A stretch of DNA of 64,000 bases, from the NCBI GenBank assembly GCA_033558025.1, contig JAUCEF010000005.1:3658001-3722000 (forward strand). The letters run 5' to 3'. The notes beneath the pieces are model-generated. The model had not been told where the DNA came from. It made no database searches and saw nothing but the letters and a program-made list of their open reading frames with translations. This stretch comes from Phytophthora sp. 'mugwort' (taxonomy: Eukaryota; Oomycota; Peronosporomycetes; Peronosporales; Peronosporaceae). The position numbers were made by a program, and so were the translations under genes. Positions 44,743 to 55,616 of the stretch are shown piece by piece. The stretch's first letter is position 1. Every line of letters begins with the position of its first letter.

Positions 44743-46219
44743 ATGGCAATTCCAAGGATGGAACTGCCGACTGTGACAGCCGAAGCGCGACTGCTGCTGC
44801 ATCAACTCACGCAGTTCAAAGCTGCGAGTGAGGCGCTGACCCACTTATTCGAGGGGTTCTCGCAGCATGATGACAGGCGTTGCGCAGTGCTGCTGCAGCT
44901 TCTGCATTGGCAGAACACGCCCGCCTCCAGCAGTCTCGCGGACGTGCTGGAAGACTTGGAATCCAGCGAGGACGCCTGCCCGCCAGCAGTGCGCAGTGAC
45001 ATGGAGTTGACAGTGCTGGGCAAACCCGCTCTGCTGTTCGCTACCTCTATCTACGACGACGATCTGGCTATGTTGATCTGGTCGGGCTTCATCCAGTTCC
45101 ACGTGCGCTATCCGCACTTTAATCTGACGCGACAGGTGCTGGACAATTCGGCGGACTCGCTCGGGTATTCAGCGCTGCACTATGCGGTGGAGGCCCAGAT
45201 GGCGGTTTTTCTGCGTGCAGTGTGCAAAGAGCTGAAGCAGGACGAGACGGCACCAATGGTTGGCCGAGTGGTGACGCAAGATGTGACTTTACCCGTGAAC
45301 ACGGCTCAGAGCATGGGCAAGAATATTGCCAGTGGAGGCTGCTCACTACTTCATCTCGCAGCCAAGAAGGGCGAGCTAGAGCTCGTCAAGATGTTTATTT
45401 CCCCGCCGATTTGTATGGACCCAAAGACACTGCGCGACTGGGACGGCAATTCGCCAGCTCGAGTGGCAGCGATCCATGGACATGATGATGTCGCTGTATT
45501 TCTTGAGGTATGAAAAAAAACATATTTTTACTAATGTGTAGATGATCTCATGAGCTGGTTAATGTTATTTTGCTAAGGATCTTACTGATGAGGCGTCGTT
45601 AAGCACTTCAGAAGTTACTGAGTTGCGATCCAAGCGCGAGAAGATGGCTAGAGAGCGCTACCTGGCGCACATGGAGCCCCAGGAGTCCATGTTGGAGCCG
45701 TCCGTGTTTCAGAAGATCTGGACTCTTGAAGAGACTACGCTCGTTTGTGGCCAAGTGAACCGTCAGGCTGCTGAGCAAGGCTGGTGCAAAGAACGACACG
45801 CGTCGTACCAGACTACAGATATGCCATGCCATCAAGTTGCCACATTGAACTCGTGGGTTCGCTCGACCTTGGCGGACAGACTGTTTCCTCAAATTGTGAA
45901 GCGCTACAAATTGCCGAAATCACAGCGATTACTGTTCCGTGACCTCTTCTTCGTCAAGTACGAGGCGCTTACAGGTGAACGCTCCGAGCTCGCACTTCAC
46001 CGCGACGGGTCCGTCTTGTCTTTTAATGTGCTGCTTAACTCGGCTGATGACTTTACGGGAGGTGGCACCTACTTTGACGCTACGAAGAGCACCGTGCACA
46101 TTACCGAGGGTGACGCTGCGGTCCATAGCGGCAAGGTTCTTCACGCTGGCGCACCAGTACTGACGGGTATCCGTCAAATTCTCGTGGGCTTTGTGGACGT
46201 TGCAGACTGCGTATATTGA
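44743..46219 (+). CDS. ankyrin-repeat 2OG-Fe(II) oxygenase (prolyl 4-hydroxylase-like)
   Basis: Two exons, 44743-45507 and 45578-46219 (468 aa). The N-terminal half is helical with ankyrin repeats (SLGYSALHYAVEAQMAVFL, GCSLLHLAAKKGELELVKMF, DGNSPARVAAIHGHDDVAVF; about 135-255). The C-terminal half is a double-stranded beta-helix oxygenase: H396-R-D398 (ELALHRDGSVLSFNVLL), distal H444 (GKVLHAGAPV) and R454 (TGIRQILVGF) for the 2-oxoglutarate carboxylate. The triad is complete, so an active Fe(II) hydroxylase is expected, with the ankyrins likely choosing the substrate. No signal peptide is seen, so it is probably cytosolic, unlike ER collagen-type P4H. Confidence 0.85.
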
Positions 46220-46221
46220 GA

Positions 46222-49200
46222 TCATAAGCGGTGGAATTGTATGCCCTCGATGGGTGTGTCTCCCTCGAGCACATACAGTCGCGGACACCAGTGTTTTTCG
46301 TCGTAGATGTCATCGTCGAGAGACCTTTGGATAGAAAGTGTGGCTTTTGCCTAACACAATATCACAGCAACGTGAGCAAAACAATAGAGCATGCAGAAAC
46401 TAATGCGTTAGAAAATATGCTTCTGCTTAACTCCGTACCCGCTCAAGCTCAAAGAAAAGCAAGCGATCTTCCCAGACTTTGTCGTAGGTATTCCCCATCA
46501 TCTGCGTGACCAATGACCAACTCCCCATTGTTAGTTGAGTTGGTTACTTTACACTTCATTTCCAGGAAAACAAGATCATACCGCGATCAAGAGATTTAGC
46601 AACATAATTGTGCCGATGACCACAAAAGCAATGAAGAGGAGAATGGTAAGCAGACCGCCTTCATAAATGCTGTCCCAATCCCACGAGCCGAGACTGATAT
46701 TGAACGTCGTAGTGACAGCTGAGAAGTAGCTCTTACATCCCTCCAACTACAGTAGCAAAAAACCTCAGCAAGTATTGACTACACAAACCGAAGCCGTTCG
46801 TACCTGAAGTATGAAAAACGCGAACGCGAATCCACCCAAGAATACACAGAACACCATGAAAAAAACCAAGATGTCGGAAAACATCTGCAAATAGACAAAT
46901 TAGTTAACAGTATATGTACGCTGGGTCATTCAGATAGTACCTTAGCAATCATTCGAACAAACGGCCCGAGTGCTCTCGTGCCTCGGGCAAATTGGATCCA
47001 CTTTACGAAGATTTGGGGCCCTACAATGCTCATAAGTGTGATGCGGAAGTTATATCTCCTGCGAATATTGAAACTGTACAGCGATTCTTGGTATACGACA
47101 AGATGGAAGTCTTCGTGATCAAAGTCTGTAATGCAGTATAGTTAAGCAAATGGTAAGCGTTGGTGTGATTTTGAAAAGCGAGGTGTGCCTCCCATTACCT
47201 GGAAACACAAGCTCGAGAATTTCTGCGACTAGAAGAAGCCATACACAGGTAATCTGCAGCAAGTCGAACCAATTCCATCCGTCGCTGAGGTATACACGGA
47301 AGCTCCCGCATTCTCTGTATGCTTGGTACTGCACATAAATAAAAAATAATCAGGAAGAAGTAAATGCCAATCAGGCATAAATAAGAAACATTTTTACCTC
47401 TTGAATTGTGTAGTTCGCGTTGATGACTGAATATACGACTCGAGCCACATCACGAACATATTCCATGAAGCCAACTTGCTCGGTAAATATGTTGTTGCGG
47501 TAACCTCCGATCGGCATCCCGACATATGTATCGCCTACATGCAAGTACCTAAAAAACATAATGTGCGTTACGTTTTGGCTAGCACTTCCAAAAATGCAGA
47601 TTACAAACATACGTGGCAACAAATACAGCAACAAAATACACGAAGTACACTTTAAACTCGGAGCGAAATGTCTGTCGCGTAAATGAGTTCCATCTGCAAC
47701 AAAAAACAAACATCCAGTTAAAACTCGTCATTTTTTGTCGCGCTCTGTTAGTGTGCGTACTTGTGATCCAATAGTTGGCGAAACCATGGATGAAAAATGA
47801 GATCTTTGCACTCAGTCTGTTGCATATCAAACGCGTTCAGATTAGCTTCAAATGCCTTTCAAACTGGAATACCAAAGAGCCACAAATCTACCTGCACGAT
47901 CCGCCACAATGCTGGGCTATGGTGACCACGGAATTCCGCGTGGTCGTACACATATTCGTACAATATTCCTTTAGGCTCACAGACAATTCGCTCTTTATGT
48001 CCACCTTCACTTTCGGTCACCGTGAAGACGTGCTGAACGCTTAGCACAGTTCTCACCTGACGCAAGAATTTCCAAACTTTCTTTAAGAATTTCTTCAAGC
48101 GGACAAAAGTTCGCGTGAGTGACCCCTGCTTTCGCTTTCGCTGTGGTGAACGACCTCTTGCTTGGCCTTTCATTTGTTCAATAAGCGCATCTCGCTTCTC
48201 CTGTGGTGTTTTGAGTTCATTACTCACTGTCCAGCGTTGGTTGCGTTCACGAACATGCTTCAACACACTACACCGGAATAATGGATTTCGAAACGAATCC
48301 ATGGCTAAAACGGCAGCCTCGGGGACATTCTGGATCAAGAGATGGAATAACTTGCTCTTCTCATGTAGCTCTCGGGCTTTGTTCATTTCTGAAATTGCCA
48401 CGTGCTCCGAAACTACAATAATACCCAGCGTTTTCGGTGGTAAAATCGAATACCCTGGCGCTGACCGGAAGAACACGATATCGCGGCGGGTTTTGGTGCA
48501 TAAGAATGGAGAGGCTAGTAAACTATCAATACTGGAACATGTGCTGTCGTTTGCGGAGCCGACGGCATCGTGTCGAACTTTGGCTCTTCCTATCGCGGTT
48601 TCAGGGAACACTGTTGCGGTGCCTCCAACTAAGGTGTGACTTTGCGGCAGGTGAGTTTTACCGGTAGGTGGACGTTGGTGCTGGGCTGTAGCTTCCGAGT
48701 GGAAGTTCGCTGACGGCAAAATCTTGGCCATCGCTTTGCTATCAGGAGATTCTACAAACGTTCCTCGCAGGGGGATGCCGTTCAACAGGGTAATTGGAAC
48801 ATATCGTGCCATTCGAACATCGGCATGATTCTCCACGAGGTGAAGACAAACTCCACGTCGCTGACTAGCTATGGCGAAGTGTAGTCTAGCATTACACAAC
48901 GCACAGTAAGATGGATTAATGCCATGCATCAGTTTGAAGCTGAGGCTTCAATATATCAATGAACGTACGGAGTTTCCCCTGATTTGTTTTGTGCGTTAAT
49001 ATTGGCACCGTTAGCCAGCAATATTTTGCATAGTGTAAGGTGGCCACCCTCAGCTGCATAATGTAAAGGGGTGTTACCGACTGCATCTTTCGATAGGACC
49101 AGAGGATGTCCGCAAATTTGGAGAAGATCCTGCAACGTGATCGCTTCTTCGTGCAGTTTATCGAGCGAATCCGCGAAACGAGCGAATGAAACACCGACAT

Positions 49201-50170
49201 TTGCCACAAGACTTCTCATCTCAGCATCAGATTCACTCACGAGTCGTTTTGCTTTGCGCATTTCGAGAATCAATTCCAGCAGATGACTGAGCTGCAAGAA
49301 ACTATACTTTTGATACGGAGAGTTCATCGGGTGCTCATTCCAGTGCAGGATAAGCTCATTAACGAGAGTTGTATACCCTCGTTGAGCAGCCACGTGCGTG
49401 ACAGTATACCTGCAGCAGCAAAAAAAATCACTCTTTTATTAGAGCACCATTCCAAGCCGCACTAACCACATAGGAATTACGTACTGAGCTAAACCGTGTG
49501 GTTGCAGGAGATCCAGTCCGTCGTTAGCTTCGTTCCGCAATATTCTCAGAATTTTAGGTAGATTTGGCTCGGCAAGGCGAAGAACGCCGCTTTCAGTTCT
49601 TACCGGTCCTGGTACCAGCGGCTTGCATTGACCACACTCATTAAACAGTAGTTTGCTTTGTAAAGCGAGGTGCTGTTCGTCTCGCTTCTCCAGCAGCAGG
49701 TGCATTCTGTAATATCTCCGCATTGCACGGTTTATCTTGTCTGCTGCCCACCCTTCAGGTCGCTCGTCACGACCGAGGCAAAACTGACCCGCTAGGAATT
49801 TCTTGAGGTAGTTCCCACCTTGCAGCATCCGGCTCGGACTCGTCTTGGTCTCTTTCTTCCTCGATTGTAGATCATTGTGGTGGGGGCGAGTATGTTGCGG
49901 TCGGAGGGGCTCTTGTCGAAGATGCAGCCGCGGTGGGCGCTTGCGTACGTTTTCCAAGATCACTTGCTTGTGCTGCTTCTTCTTGTTCGCTCTTGTCTCC
50001 TGCTCAAAAGTAGCTCCAAGGTTAGTCTTCTACATGAGCACCACAAGATCTGCGCTTCTTGTGACCACCTTGATATGAGCGCGGTACGCCTCCAGAACTT
50101 CGTCACGCGTGGCTGACGCTCCAGAAGGCATCACGGACGTCGCATAGTGTTTAGCAGGGTCCGACACCAT
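46222..50170 (-). CDS. ankyrin-repeat TRP-type cation channel
   Basis: Thirteen exons on the minus strand: 50170-50069, 49999-49485, 49409-48969, 48885-47892, 47855-47761, 47693-47613, 47548-47398, 47328-47199, 47125-46941, 46884-46804, 46746-46582, 46501-46439 and 46350-46222 (1043 aa, phases closing). Intron 1 is 69 nt with a CTAAC branch site. Ankyrin repeats include YTVTHVAAQRGYTTLVNEL, GNTPLHYAAEGGHLTLCKIL and SGETPLHFAIASQRRG. The channel part has DLIFHPWFRQLLDHKWNSF, six hydrophobic segments, a TRP-like pre-S5 stretch (KWIQFARGTRALGPFVRMIA) and S6 (FVVIGTIMLLNLLIAMMGNTY-like). It should be a membrane cation channel. An in-frame TGA lies upstream of the ATG at 50170. Confidence 0.87.
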
Positions 50171-50326
50171 CGCCGCGGCCTTTCAGGCAATAGCTGGATG
50201 TTGAAGTGAGTTTTAAACGTCAAATATGCGCTTATACTGTATTATTAAACATCATATCATGAACTGCAAAGAACTACTGTAGTAATATATTCAAAACGTA
50301 GCCACTTGTAATACTGTGTTTGCTCT

Positions 50327-53229
50327 ATGGCGGAGGACGACGTAGCTGCTAGCGCGCCTGCGTCCGCAGACGCCATGGACGGCGCGTTCTTCTCGTTTCC
50401 GTACGAGCCGTACTCGATCCAGCTGGAGCTGATGCGGCAGATCTGGGACACGCTCGAGCGCGGCCATTGCGGCATTTTTGAGAGCCCGACGGGTACGGGC
50501 AAGTCCATCAGCCTCATCTGTGGGGCGCTAACATGGCTCACAAGGCACACGGACGAGTATGGACTGTTGCACAGTGTTGCACACACTGATTCAACTGCTG
50601 CAAAAGCTGAGAGTCCCAAGAAGAGCGCGGAACCGAGTTGGCTGGACGACTTTGAGCACAAGACGGCAGATCGGGAGGTTAAGTACCGCCAGGAGATGGT
50701 CAAGGAGGCGTTGGCCGGGATCAAGAAGCTCCGACTCGAGCCCGAAGCTACGACGAAGAAGCGCAAGATGCGGATTGCCTATAACTACAATGGGCGCAAA
50801 CGGGTGCACGACGGCGGCAACAGTAAAGAGTGCAAGCAGGACGTAGAGGAAGGCGACGAACACTTGGTGGATCTGTACGACAGCGATCGAGTGGGGCGAT
50901 ACAACAGTGACAGCGAAGATGAGAGCGGAACAGCATCGAGAACAAGATTTGGCGAGGAGAAGCCGGACTTTGGGGTCGTGAAGATTATTTACTGCAGTCG
51001 AACGCACTCGCAGATCTCGCAGTTCGTGAGGGAGATTCAGAAGACTGTGTTCGCGGACCACATCCGTGTCGTGTCGCTGGGGTCTCGCAAGAACTTGTGC
51101 ACAAACCCGAAGGTTACAAAGCTCAGGTCGGCTTTGAGAATGTCCGACAAGTGTCTGGATATGATGCAAAGCAGCAAGACCAAGAACGGCAGGAAAGTGG
51201 GCAAATGCCCGTTCTACGAGAAAGAGTTGCTTGGCCACTACAAGGATTATGCTATGGTAAGTGAGTTTAGACTGCCTGCATTTCCAGTTTGTTCTCTCTA
51301 AATATTGCGTATGCGTTCTCCATGCAGGCTCACGTGCAAGACATTGAGGACCTGCACACTTTGGGCGAGGAAATGTCCATTTGCTCGTACTACGGTACTC
51401 GTGAAAGCATCCCGCTTGCTCAGATCGTCACCGTGCCGTATTCAATGTTGCTCAGCAAAGATACTCGGGAAACTCTTGGTATAACGTTAGAAGACAATAT
51501 TGTGGTATTCGATGAAGCGCACAATATTATTGATGCCATCAACAACACATACAAGGTCGAGATCACCAGTAAGCAGCTGGTGGTGGCACGAAGAACTCTA
51601 TGGTCATATTTTTCAAAATATGAGAAACGGTTCAAGGGCAAAAACGCGTTTTACATCAAGCAGCTTTTGTCGATCTTGGAGTCTTTGACAAAGTTTCTTC
51701 GTCAGTTGAGCAAGTCTGCTGGGAAAGCAGCGTCAGGCGAGGACGTCAATGGTGCTACAGGAGCACAGATGTTGACGATCAACGATTTCCTGTTCAGTGC
51801 ACGGATAGACCACTTTAACATGTTCAAGATCTTGGAATACCTTGGTGAGAGTGGCCTGGCGAAGAAGCTGATGGGGTTTGTGGACTCCACAAATTCTGGC
51901 ACTCCTGTTGTCACCCCTCCACCGTCTTCAGCTACTGATGACCCCGATGAAGGCTTTGAGAGCCGTTATATTTCACCATTGCGGACAGTGGAGGCTTTGT
52001 TGAAGGCCTTAACCAGCGCAGGTGGAGATGGCCGAATCCTCGCACAACCGCATAACGTACGTTATGAAGAACAGCTCGACTGAGAAAATGCGATTCCTAA
52101 TTGTTTGCTGTTGCATCCTGACCAGGCAAACAAAGGTGTTGAAGGTTTAATCCGATTTATTTTGTTGAATCCGGTTATCCACTTTCAAGAAATCGTGAAA
52201 AAGTCGCGGAGCGTCATTCTCGCTGGAGGCACAATGCAGCCGGTAAGTAGAAATATCAAAACACTCAAATGCTTTGATTCCCGGATAACTTTCATCGAGC
52301 TAACGTGTTCTGGGGCGGGGCTGCTAGGTATCTCAAGTGATTGATCAACTCTTCTCTTCAGTGCCAAGAGAAGACGTCGACTTGTTCTCATGCGGGCACG
52401 TCATTCCTCCCGAAAATCTGCTGGGTTTCAGCCTCGCGTCGGGTCCTTCCCAGAAGCACCTCGAATTTACATATTTACGACGAGGTGACACGGAAGCGTT
52501 GGACGAGCTAGGACGCATCTTATTGAACCTTTCACGCATCGTGCCAGGTGGAGTTGTGGTATTCTTTGCTTCGTATCGCTTCGAAGAGGACGCAGTCCGC
52601 CGATGGCAGATGACAGAACTGTACGAGCAAATTCAAGCGAAGAAAACTATTTTCAGTGAGCCAAAGAAATCCGATGAACTTGCCGAGGTGCTTACGCAGT
52701 ATTCAGCTGCGTGCTCTCGAGGTAACTGCCAGAAGAGCGGTGCAATGCTGCTCAGTGTGGTTGGTGGTAAAATGTCGGAAGGAATCAATTTCAATGATGA
52801 ACTGGCACGATGTGTTGTGATGGTGGGTATGCCGTATCCGAACGCCCGAGACGCCGAACTCGTCGAGAAAATGGCATTCCTAGACAAGAGAATCCCCGGG
52901 TCTGGGAGACAGTTCTATGAAAGTCTCTGCATGAAGGCCGTTAACCAGTCCATTGGTACGTTTAGTATTGGGTTGCTCCCGCAATATTGCTGCTGCTAAT
53001 GCCGTTATGCTGTCCCGGAAACTACCATACAGGAAGGTCTATTCGCCATCAGAAGGATTATTCCACCATTTTGCTCGTTGACCATCGATACTCAAACCCA
53101 GCAGTTCGCAGTCGTCTACCTGAATGGATTCAAAAGCGTATCCAACCTCCGACGTCATTTGGACAGGTATACTACCAGCTTGTTGAGTTCTTTCGAGCGA
53201 AGGAAAATAAGGGCGTTATAAATCAGTAG
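50327..53229 (+). CDS. DDX11: DDX11/CHL1-type Fe-S DNA helicase
   Basis: Five exons: 50327-51256, 51328-52056, 52126-52242, 52328-52955 and 53033-53229 (866 aa). It is an XPD/FANCJ-type superfamily 2 helicase: Q-motif region FPYEPYSIQLELMRQIWDTL, Walker A SPTGTGKS, IIYCSRTHSQISQF, four Fe-S cysteines (LCTNP, KCLDM, KCPFY, ICSYYGTR), DEAH box VVFDEAHNI, VILAGGTMQP and the C-terminal motifs GGKMSEGINF and QSIGRSIRHQKDY. The acidic insert after Walker A and the length fit DDX11/CHL1, which acts in sister-chromatid cohesion and replication. It is divergent from the channel gene, with 156 bp between starts. Confidence 0.92.
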
Positions 53230-53284
53230 ACATACTTCGAATATCATCTCAGCTGGAGGTTCATCCTTTTATTCTTGGAGAAAA

Positions 53285-55476
53285 CTATCTGGTTAGCTGT
53301 TTTGCGTATTCAGTGTGAATAACTTGCTTCGCAATGCCAAGGACACGTCCAGCCAACGCTTCATCGTCATATGACCATTCCATGTGCACTTCCCACTCAG
53401 TAGACACCGACACTCCTACTGTGCGAAGCTTCAGCCAACGATCAATCTTGTCTATAGGAAGATTGCGAATCCACTTGGCAAGGCTGACCTCCAATGCTTT
53501 CAGCAGTTGATCCGCATCCGCCTGAGGCTGCTGTTCGCTCTCATCTTCTTCATCAGCTGACTCAACAGCAGCAGACAGAAGAAACGACAATGCAGACGCA
53601 GGACGAGAACTTTTCTTCTTCACGCGAGGAGATGGCTCGAACGGTTTCTTCCATGAGTATGAAAAGAAGAGCGCGTGTTTCTTCTTTTTCAAACGTCGTG
53701 CGCCATTGCCGGTCGATACTAGCATCAACTTGCGCTTGGGCTCGGCAATTAACATACCCTGTACATCTGAAGGGTTGTTGAACATTGCCTTGTGGATGCG
53801 TAGCGGAATGTCGCGAGCTGGTTCGATGGGCGTTCGTCCTGCGGGGTTTATACCCTTCACCGACACGTTGGTGTCGACAGCAGAATCCATTTTCAGCTGG
53901 TTCTGAACGTGTGTCTTGACAAATTCCAGGTCGTCGGGAACTGAGTAGTCGAGAATGACCTGACGCGGCGCCACTCGTGATACAAGCTGGACGATGCTCT
54001 TGGTATCCACTTCATCTCCGCAGGGCTGATAGTGCACGCCGCACTCCACGTTTACGCCAAGGCGTTTGCTGACGCGCTTACGTTCAGGGTCTGCGTACAA
54101 CAAATAATTAACTGTACCCGGTGTGCAGTACTCCGAGAGTACGATTAGGTTCTTTGGATCGCTGGCGGCCGCCTTAATCGCACGCAGCGAATCACCTTGC
54201 GAGATGTTAGCCGGTCCTGTAAACAGTACAAACGGTCCTGGTTGTTGCAGCTTCTTCCAGTCGAATACTTGCAGGTCGGTAGTGTTCGTATCCCTTTCAC
54301 GTAATAAACTATGGGCAGCAGGCGTGCATGTGCGATACAGTACAGGGAGGAATTTGCTCGGATACTCCATCGCCGCATCCGACACGTAGATCGGACACAT
54401 TGCAGCTTCACCCGTAGCATCCTTCATTTGATGCCAATGCTCCAGCAAGATCGTGATCAGTTCATGAAAGTATCCCAAACGGTAAACCGGGATCACTACT
54501 TTACCGTTCGAGCTGATGCACTCCAGAATGACTTTGACAAGCTCTCTTTCCATGGCGCTCTGCGTCTCCGACACCGTTACGGCAAATGAGCTTCGTGTAA
54601 TCATAACACTAGGCTCCAACCTCGGAATCTGGGCCGGTAGTAACATTCGCCCGCCAGTGAGGTTAAAGTCATTGGCGAAGAGCACTGTCGTAGCTCCGAT
54701 CTCCAAGTAAAAGGCACAGCCACCCGCCACGTGGCCCGAGTGATAAGCCGTGACCTTCAGATGCTCATTAACTGTCACGCAGGCCTTCAACGCGACGGCT
54801 TTGACCTTCCTGAAGGTCGGGGTGATGTCCTGGACGTCGTACGGAGCTGGCAGGCCGCTGCCTCCGTCCTTTACCTTCCCATGGCATCCAGTCCTGCAAT
54901 ACCCAACACACTGTCAGATCCTATACAAATGTGTGCATATCTAGTGTATCTACGCCCCCAAAGTGTAGAACCTCACCAGTACTCCGTTAAAAGATGCGGT
55001 GCAATAGTTCGAGTCCCATGTGTCATAAGGATGGTTGGGGGCTGTTTCTGGGCCGGGTCTTGAGCTGCAGCCGTAGCCGTAGACACCCATGACACACCGC
55101 ACTTCTCCGTTATGTAGGGCAGCATGTAGCAGGCTCCGGGACGGTAATCCGGGACGAGAATGGCGTCCACAGTGCCTCCATCGCGTCGTAGGAGGTCCTT
55201 TAGTTCGCGTCGGTACTGCGTCGCCACCGCCTCAGCATCCTCGGCGTGTCCATCTTCTGGCTCACCTTCCGCCTCACCGCAGCCTAATAGCACGGTGACG
55301 CCCGTAGCCTCGTCACGTAGACAGAAGGCGGCGCCGTTGCCAAGCCGCTCGACCGAACAGCTCATTCGAGGCCGATTATTGCTACTGTGAGGGGAGGTTA
55401 CAGAGTCAGAATCTGATAAAACTGAGGAATCTGAGAATGGTTTGAGCTCACTTCTAAAAGTGCTTTTTTGAACCAT
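53285..55476 (-). CDS. INTS9: Integrator subunit 9-like beta-CASP protein
   Basis: Two exons, 55476-54977 and 54893-53285 (702 aa; an in-frame ATG at 55365 is an alternative). The metallo-beta-lactamase half lacks the HxHxDH metal motif: VDAILVPDYRPGACYMLPYI stands in its place. The beta-CASP half is kept (VTAYHSGHVAGGCAFYLEIG, GKVVIPVYRLGYFHELITIL, FTGPANISQGDSLRAIK). This is the INTS9 pattern, the catalytically inactive partner of INTS11 in the Integrator RNA-cleavage module. The C-terminal region should dimerise with INTS11. CPSF100 is the main alternative; the MLPYITE motif favours INTS9. Confidence 0.82.
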
Positions 55477-55616
55477 TCAGCTTTTACTATATATTATAAA
55501 GCTGAATATATTATATCAGCAGTTAAAATAAAAACTGAAGCCATGCTGTAGCATGTAGCCATTTTCAACGCCATCTATAAGTCTATTTGAAAGCGATCTA
55601 TAGCTGATGTCTAGAG

